Assembly: GCA_017476085.1 (NCBI GenBank)
Contig: JAFVEJ010000042.1
Span: 1 to 9,151, forward strand
DNA length: 9,151 nt
From: Alphaproteobacteria bacterium
GTDB lineage: Bacteria; Pseudomonadota; Alphaproteobacteria; RF32; CAG-977
Direction: 5' to 3'
Under the pieces are notes generated by a model, which was not told the DNA's origin, did no database searches, and saw only the letters and a list, made by a program, of their open reading frames with translations. This document shows positions 6,622 to 9,151 of this stretch, piece by piece (the first letter of the stretch is position 1; every line of letters begins with the position of its first letter). The position numbers and the translations under genes were made by a program.

Positions 6622-6905
6622 ATAATATCCATATAACCGTTATTATTTCCATTTTCATCTGGAATATATTTCAAAATACCGTGGATAGTATCGTCAGATT
6701 TTCTATGAGAGACAAGATTTCTTATTTTTTGAGAAAAATAAGTATCTGTTCTTCCCGTAATAATATCAGCATCTTGCCCTGAAGGAGGATATGCTCTCTC
6801 CATTTCATCAATCAATTTAGAAATTCTCATACGACCTTTTTCTTCAATAATTTGTTTGGCTTTATGCGCGATTTCTGACTCAGACATACCATCCATATTT
6901 TTCAT
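6618..6905 (-). CDS. Small winged-helix-like protein, function unknown
   Basis: This 95-aa protein has no signal peptide or membrane segment. The pattern ESEIAHKAKQIIEEKGRMRISKLIDEME (8-35, abbreviated from contiguous helices) followed by a TYFSQKIRNLVSHRK segment (about 54-68) looks like a winged helix-turn-helix domain. A similar 'FSQK.RNL.SHR' signature is, to my recollection, seen in DNA-binding domains of restriction-type proteins. It has a good ribosome binding site, AGGAGA (6911-6916), five bases before its ATG. It lies 56 bp downstream of the GIY-YIG gene on the same strand, so it is probably in that operon, and its stop codon overlaps that of the methyltransferase. A DNA-binding partner or regulator of the nuclease is a reasonable guess, no more. 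Confidence 0.65.
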   Translation of the reverse strand: MKNMDGMSESEIAHKAKQIIEEKGRMRISKLIDEMERAYPPSGQDADIITGRTDTYFSQKIRNLVSHRKSDDTIHGILKYIPDENGNNNGYMDII

Positions 6906-6961
6906 TTCTGTCTCCTAAATTAAAAAATCTGATTCCATTATATTATTTTTTAAAATACTTG

Positions 6962-7864
6962 TCACTTTGATTCCATTTCGGTTTCTTTTAGAGTTTTACC
7001 TTCCGCTGTTTTCCAGCTTGTTAATCCATTGGCACTTTTACCGATGACAAAATTAGCTGCATAAGACGGACTTGTGAAGAGTATATCTTCCTGTAAAATA
7101 TGGTCTTTATCTATCGGAGCGTTTCTTCGGCGATTTTTAATGGACGCGGGAATTGTATCATCATCTGTCGGGGAAATATGACTACCTTGAAAAACTACAA
7201 AGCCTTCCGAAGTTTGCATTCCTCGTGCTTCGACTTTACCTACGCTTTTAATTGCTCTTTCCAAGTAAAGCAATAGACTGCCCCCATTAGCTTCATCCCT
7301 CTGTTGTACAGAAGCATTTGTTATAGGTTTACTTACAGAATCAAAAAGTTTATGTCCGAGGGCTCCCATAATCATTTTTGCATGGTTAATAAATTCTTCC
7401 ATCTCGCTTTCTTTTTCCTCGGTTATATTGCCGGGAGTAGGATCATTTCCATTTTTTACATCATATCGTTTTGCTTCTAATGCCATATTGCAGAAACGAT
7501 TTTCAAGATAGCTGATTTCGGTTGCACCTAGAGAATTGTTAGAAGTCGTAAATACGACCGCCTCTGTCCAGTAATCCTTTTCAGGATTACGTTTGTGTTC
7601 CTGCAATCGATTGAGAATACCTTCTCCATTTTTGCGGGATCCTGCTTGTCCAATATAAACAACATCTTTTCCTGTTTCATCGGAAGTACCAAACAGAAAA
7701 TATACTCCGCTTTGCTTTAAGTCTTCACGATCTTTACAACTATCCAGCTCTGTTCGAGGAATTTTAAAAGCGACACCTGTCCAGTTAGCAAGCGTGCATT
7801 TAATTCTCCCGTTAGCATTACCGTCCATTAAAAAAAGATGTATATTTTTTCCTCGTACTACCAC
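6962..7864 (-). CDS. GIY-YIG nuclease-family protein with C-terminal DUF4357
   Basis: This 300-aa protein starts at GTG (7862-7864), supported by AAGGAA six bases upstream. The GIY-YIG domain spans about 50-130: GVY (53-55), YIG (70-72), then R86 and H90 in GILNRLQEHKR, and E121 in ISYLENRFCN, matching the arginine and metal-binding glutamate expected of an active enzyme. The C-terminus (about 245-295: SPSYAANFVIGKSANG, TSWKTAEGKTLKE) matches DUF4357, a small domain repeatedly found behind GIY-YIG domains. GIY-YIG enzymes include type II restriction nucleases (Eco29kI, Hpy188I) and homing endonucleases; this subfamily has no established function that I know of. The short winged-helix-like gene follows on the same strand, and the convergent methyltransferase lies next to that, so a restriction-like role is possible. 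Confidence 0.83.
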   Translation of the reverse strand: MVVRGKNIHLFLMDGNANGRIKCTLANWTGVAFKIPRTELDSCKDREDLKQSGVYFLFGTSDETGKDVVYIGQAGSRKNGEGILNRLQEHKRNPEKDYWTEAVVFTTSNNSLGATEISYLENRFCNMALEAKRYDVKNGNDPTPGNITEEKESEMEEFINHAKMIMGALGHKLFDSVSKPITNASVQQRDEANGGSLLLYLERAIKSVGKVEARGMQTSEGFVVFQGSHISPTDDDTIPASIKNRRRNAPIDKDHILQEDILFTSPSYAANFVIGKSANGLTSWKTAEGKTLKETEMESK

Positions 7865-7899
7865 TATTTGTTCCTTTAGCTTTACGTAATTTTTGAAAA

Positions 7900-7928
7900 A
7901 GTATAGTCTATCCGTTCATCGGAAAACA
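7900..7928 (-). promoter_or_regulatory. Tentative promoter for the GIY-YIG operon
   Basis: On the minus strand TATACT (7900-7905) is a good -10. The -35 at 17 bp spacing is TGTTTT (7923-7928), a poor match. The site sits in the 72-bp gap between the MntA stop and the GIY-YIG start, where a new transcript would be expected because no cotranslation with mntA is evident. Confidence 0.3.
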
Positions 7929-7936
7929 GAGAAATT

Positions 7937-8242
7937 TTAATTTTCTGCGTCGTCCAAAAAGACAAGGTCTTTTTCGATCAATTTGTAAAAATCAGTATCA
8001 ATCTTATGAACATCGCAGAAATTAACGATATACGGCAAGCGGCTGTCATCGCATTTTTGTTTGATTTCTTCCAATGTTTCAAAGGGCATAGGCTCTTTAC
8101 CGCAAATCAGGATATCCAGATCGGACGTTTTTTCAAATCCGCCTTTGACGCGGGAACCGTAGCAGGCAAATCGAAACTCCCGCTGATACGGTTCAAAAAT
8201 GTTTTTTAGAATGTTCAATTCGTCCGAAGAGATGCCGATCAT
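7937..8242 (-). CDS. mntA: MntA-like minimal nucleotidyltransferase (antitoxin of HEPN/MNT pair)
   Basis: This 101-aa protein of the HI0073/MNT family carries the exact nucleotidyltransferase signature GSx10DxD: G29-S30, then D41 and D43 in TSDLDILI. In type VII toxin-antitoxin systems MntA inactivates the HepT HEPN RNase by transferring AMP from ATP to a tyrosine near the HEPN motif. The gene overlaps the HEPN gene upstream by 4 bp (ATGA, 8239-8242), so translation is coupled. One oddity: where family members usually have 'VD(L/V)V' for the third carboxylate, this protein reads IVNFCDV, with N74 in the expected place and D77 nearby. Either the enzyme uses D77 or its catalysis is altered. The family assignment is firm; the antitoxin role comes from the pairing. 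Confidence 0.88.
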   Translation of the reverse strand: MIGISSDELNILKNIFEPYQREFRFACYGSRVKGGFEKTSDLDILICGKEPMPFETLEEIKQKCDDSRLPYIVNFCDVHKIDTDFYKLIEKDLVFLDDAEN

Positions 8243-8655
8243 TGACGACCTGCGGCTTTTTTGAAAGACGCAACCAAGATTTCGGCATCGGCGATAAATT
8301 GGGGAATGACGGTTAAAACGGAACGCGATTTTTCAATGTTGTATTCGTGCGACGTTTCGTTGCGCTTGATATAATACTCTTTCCAATTTTCCCAGTCGCC
8401 GATCATATTGTATCCGCTCATCAGCCGGAAAATGTTATTGACGGTCAATTCCTCGTCCGACTTTCCGTATGTCAGTTTTAAGTATTTTTTCATCAGCTTC
8501 CAAGCCGTTTCCAAAGTATATTCGTATCTTTGAATACAGGAATCGGCGATAATGGAGGTCAGCGCTTCATCTTTGTTGTTTTGATATGCCGTCCACGCTT
8601 CGCGCAAAGTCTGCAAAGATTTTTCCAAAGCGTCCGTTTTAAGTTCTGCCGTCAT
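8239..8655 (-). CDS. hepT: HepT-like HEPN toxin (HI0074 family, NTase substrate-binding protein)
   Basis: This 138-aa all-alpha protein belongs to the HI0074 family, annotated in databases as nucleotidyltransferase substrate-binding protein. The C-terminal half has RNETSHEY: R98, N99, H103 and Y105, which is the HepT form Rx4HxY of the HEPN ribonuclease motif with the tyrosine that MntA partners AMPylate. Helices around SCIQRYEYTLETAWKLMKKY (39-58) match the family's conserved 'RFE...E..WK..K.YL' core. It is first in a two-gene operon with mntA (4-bp overlap). The start ATG is supported by GAGGG (on plus 8661-8666 as GCCCTC). The expected action is cutting RNA, tRNA in studied systems, when AMPylation fails. 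It is unrelated in system type to AbiF, although both use HEPN chemistry. Confidence 0.88.
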   Translation of the reverse strand: MTAELKTDALEKSLQTLREAWTAYQNNKDEALTSIIADSCIQRYEYTLETAWKLMKKYLKLTYGKSDEELTVNNIFRLMSGYNMIGDWENWKEYYIKRNETSHEYNIEKSRSVLTVIPQFIADAEILVASFKKAAGRQ

Positions 8656-8684
8656 AAGAAGCCCTCAATATTTTTAATGCAGAT

Positions 8685-8713
8685 ATATTAGTGTATCATT
8701 GTCTTTTTGCCAA
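8685..8713 (-). promoter_or_regulatory. Promoter of the hepT-mntA operon
   Basis: On the minus strand TTGGCA (8708-8713) is separated by 17 bp from TAATAT (8685-8690). Both hexamers are close to sigma-70 consensus with optimal spacing, and the site lies about 30-58 bp upstream of the hepT start. I saw no clear operator palindrome around it. Confidence 0.6.
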
Positions 8714-8734
8714 GAAGACATAAGCACGTAAATT

Positions 8735-9073
8735 TTATTTTTTTTCTTTCAAATTTTTTAACGCTTCAAAATTATTTGAAATAACAGCGCCGACCGTAGG
8801 ACATTTCTCCAACATCGGGCAAGCGCCGCAGGTTTCAACGCTTTTTTTCATCGCGCATTGGCGAATGGCGCACAGGCTTTCGCAATAAACCGTTTTGACG
8901 CCGTTCGCGCGGCAGCCTTGGCAGTTAATTTGTTCGGGCAGAATGGGAACATTGTTCAGTTCCGACCATAATTTGGCCGTTTTTTCCCGTAGAGCTTGGT
9001 CGTTGTTGACTGTTGCCAGATACGCGTCGCATTTTTCGCAGTCCAATCCGCAATAAGCGATCATTTTTTCCAT
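8735..9073 (-). CDS. Cysteine-rich DUF3795 zinc-binding-type protein
   Basis: This 112-aa protein has 11 cysteines: C8, C12 and C15 in YCGLDCEKC, C51 and C54 in CQGC, then C64, C68, C73, C82, C85 and C91. The opening YCGLDCxxC and the following CxGC pattern are the hallmark of DUF3795, a small family thought to bind metal; its function is unknown. I chose ATG 9073 because AAGGA sits six to seven bases upstream (plus 9081-9085) and the family begins almost directly at the CGLDC motif. The same frame stays open to an ATG at 9133, but the extra 20 residues are lysine- and phenylalanine-rich with no ribosome binding site and no family match. No link with the neighbouring toxin-antitoxin genes is evident. 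Confidence 0.82.
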   Translation of the reverse strand: MEKMIAYCGLDCEKCDAYLATVNNDQALREKTAKLWSELNNVPILPEQINCQGCRANGVKTVYCESLCAIRQCAMKKSVETCGACPMLEKCPTVGAVISNNFEALKNLKEKK

Positions 9074-9104
9074 TATTAAATCCTTTTGAGCTTTTTCTTT
9101 GAAA

Positions 9105-9133
9105 AATAAATTCTTAAAGGCCGAATATATCAA
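9105..9133 (-). promoter_or_regulatory. Tentative promoter of the DUF3795 gene
   Basis: On the minus strand TTGATA (9128-9133) is followed after 17 bp by TTTATT (9105-9110), about 30 bp upstream of the chosen start. The -10 is poor and the region is AT-rich by nature, so this is a weak call. If right, it also supports the internal ATG, since the longer start at 9133 would precede the transcript. Confidence 0.3.
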
Positions 9134-9151
9134 TAAAGAAATATTATTTGA

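Noticed and set aside
8006..8209. Plus-strand frame of 67 codons across the mntA gene
   Set aside because: It is antisense to the conserved MntA frame and has no domain or ribosome binding site.
9074..9133. N-terminal 20-residue extension of the DUF3795 protein from the ATG at 9133
   Set aside because: It has no ribosome binding site, an atypical Lys/Phe-rich sequence, and the internal ATG at 9073 has a good site and fits the family length.
1..9151. CRISPR array, tRNA, rRNA, integrase or insertion sequence
   Set aside because: I looked on both strands and saw no regularly spaced repeats, no tRNA-like cloverleaf ending in CCA, and no transposase or recombinase frame.

Overview
The window looks like a chromosomal segment of an alphaproteobacterium, possibly an uncultured host-associated or gut lineage. 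The evidence is a Suv3-like RNA helicase followed immediately by an S4-domain RNA-binding gene, an arrangement typical of Alphaproteobacteria. The lineage is inferred from gene content and protein character; no rRNA or other marker is present.

Layout. Positions 1-1383 (minus strand) hold the N-terminal and middle parts of htpG (Hsp90), cut by the window edge. It is divergent from a housekeeping operon at 1461-4363 (plus): the 842-aa helicase and a translationally coupled S4 protein. These genes are fairly GC-rich. From about 4364 the composition shifts to AT-rich and the gene content becomes accessory: a small membrane zinc-ribbon protein (4461-4745), a promoter-ncRNA-terminator unit (4852-4951) directly upstream of an AbiF/Abi_2-family HEPN protein (4963-5991), an orphan-type N6-adenine DNA methyltransferase (6025-6621), and, convergent with it, a small winged-helix-like protein (6618-6905) and a GIY-YIG/DUF4357 nuclease-like protein (6962-7864). 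Further right, all on the minus strand, are a HepT/MntA-type HEPN-nucleotidyltransferase toxin-antitoxin pair (7937-8655) and a cysteine-rich DUF3795 protein (8735-9073).

The central find is the abiF locus. A compact RNA of about 64 nt has its own near-consensus sigma-70 promoter (TTGACA, 18 bp, TATACT). It folds into a nested hairpin whose 8-bp closing stem runs straight into eight T residues. That terminator ends 11 nt before the abiF start codon, and abiF has only a weak ribosome binding site. This is the expected architecture of an RNA antitoxin controlling a HEPN RNase toxin. AbiF proteins associate with such a conserved RNA and have been proposed as the ancestral stock of Cas13, so this looks like an AbiF-ncRNA defence/toxin-antitoxin system in an alphaproteobacterial defence island. 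The island also holds a second, unrelated HEPN toxin system (HepT/MntA) and a possible methyltransferase plus GIY-YIG restriction-like module.
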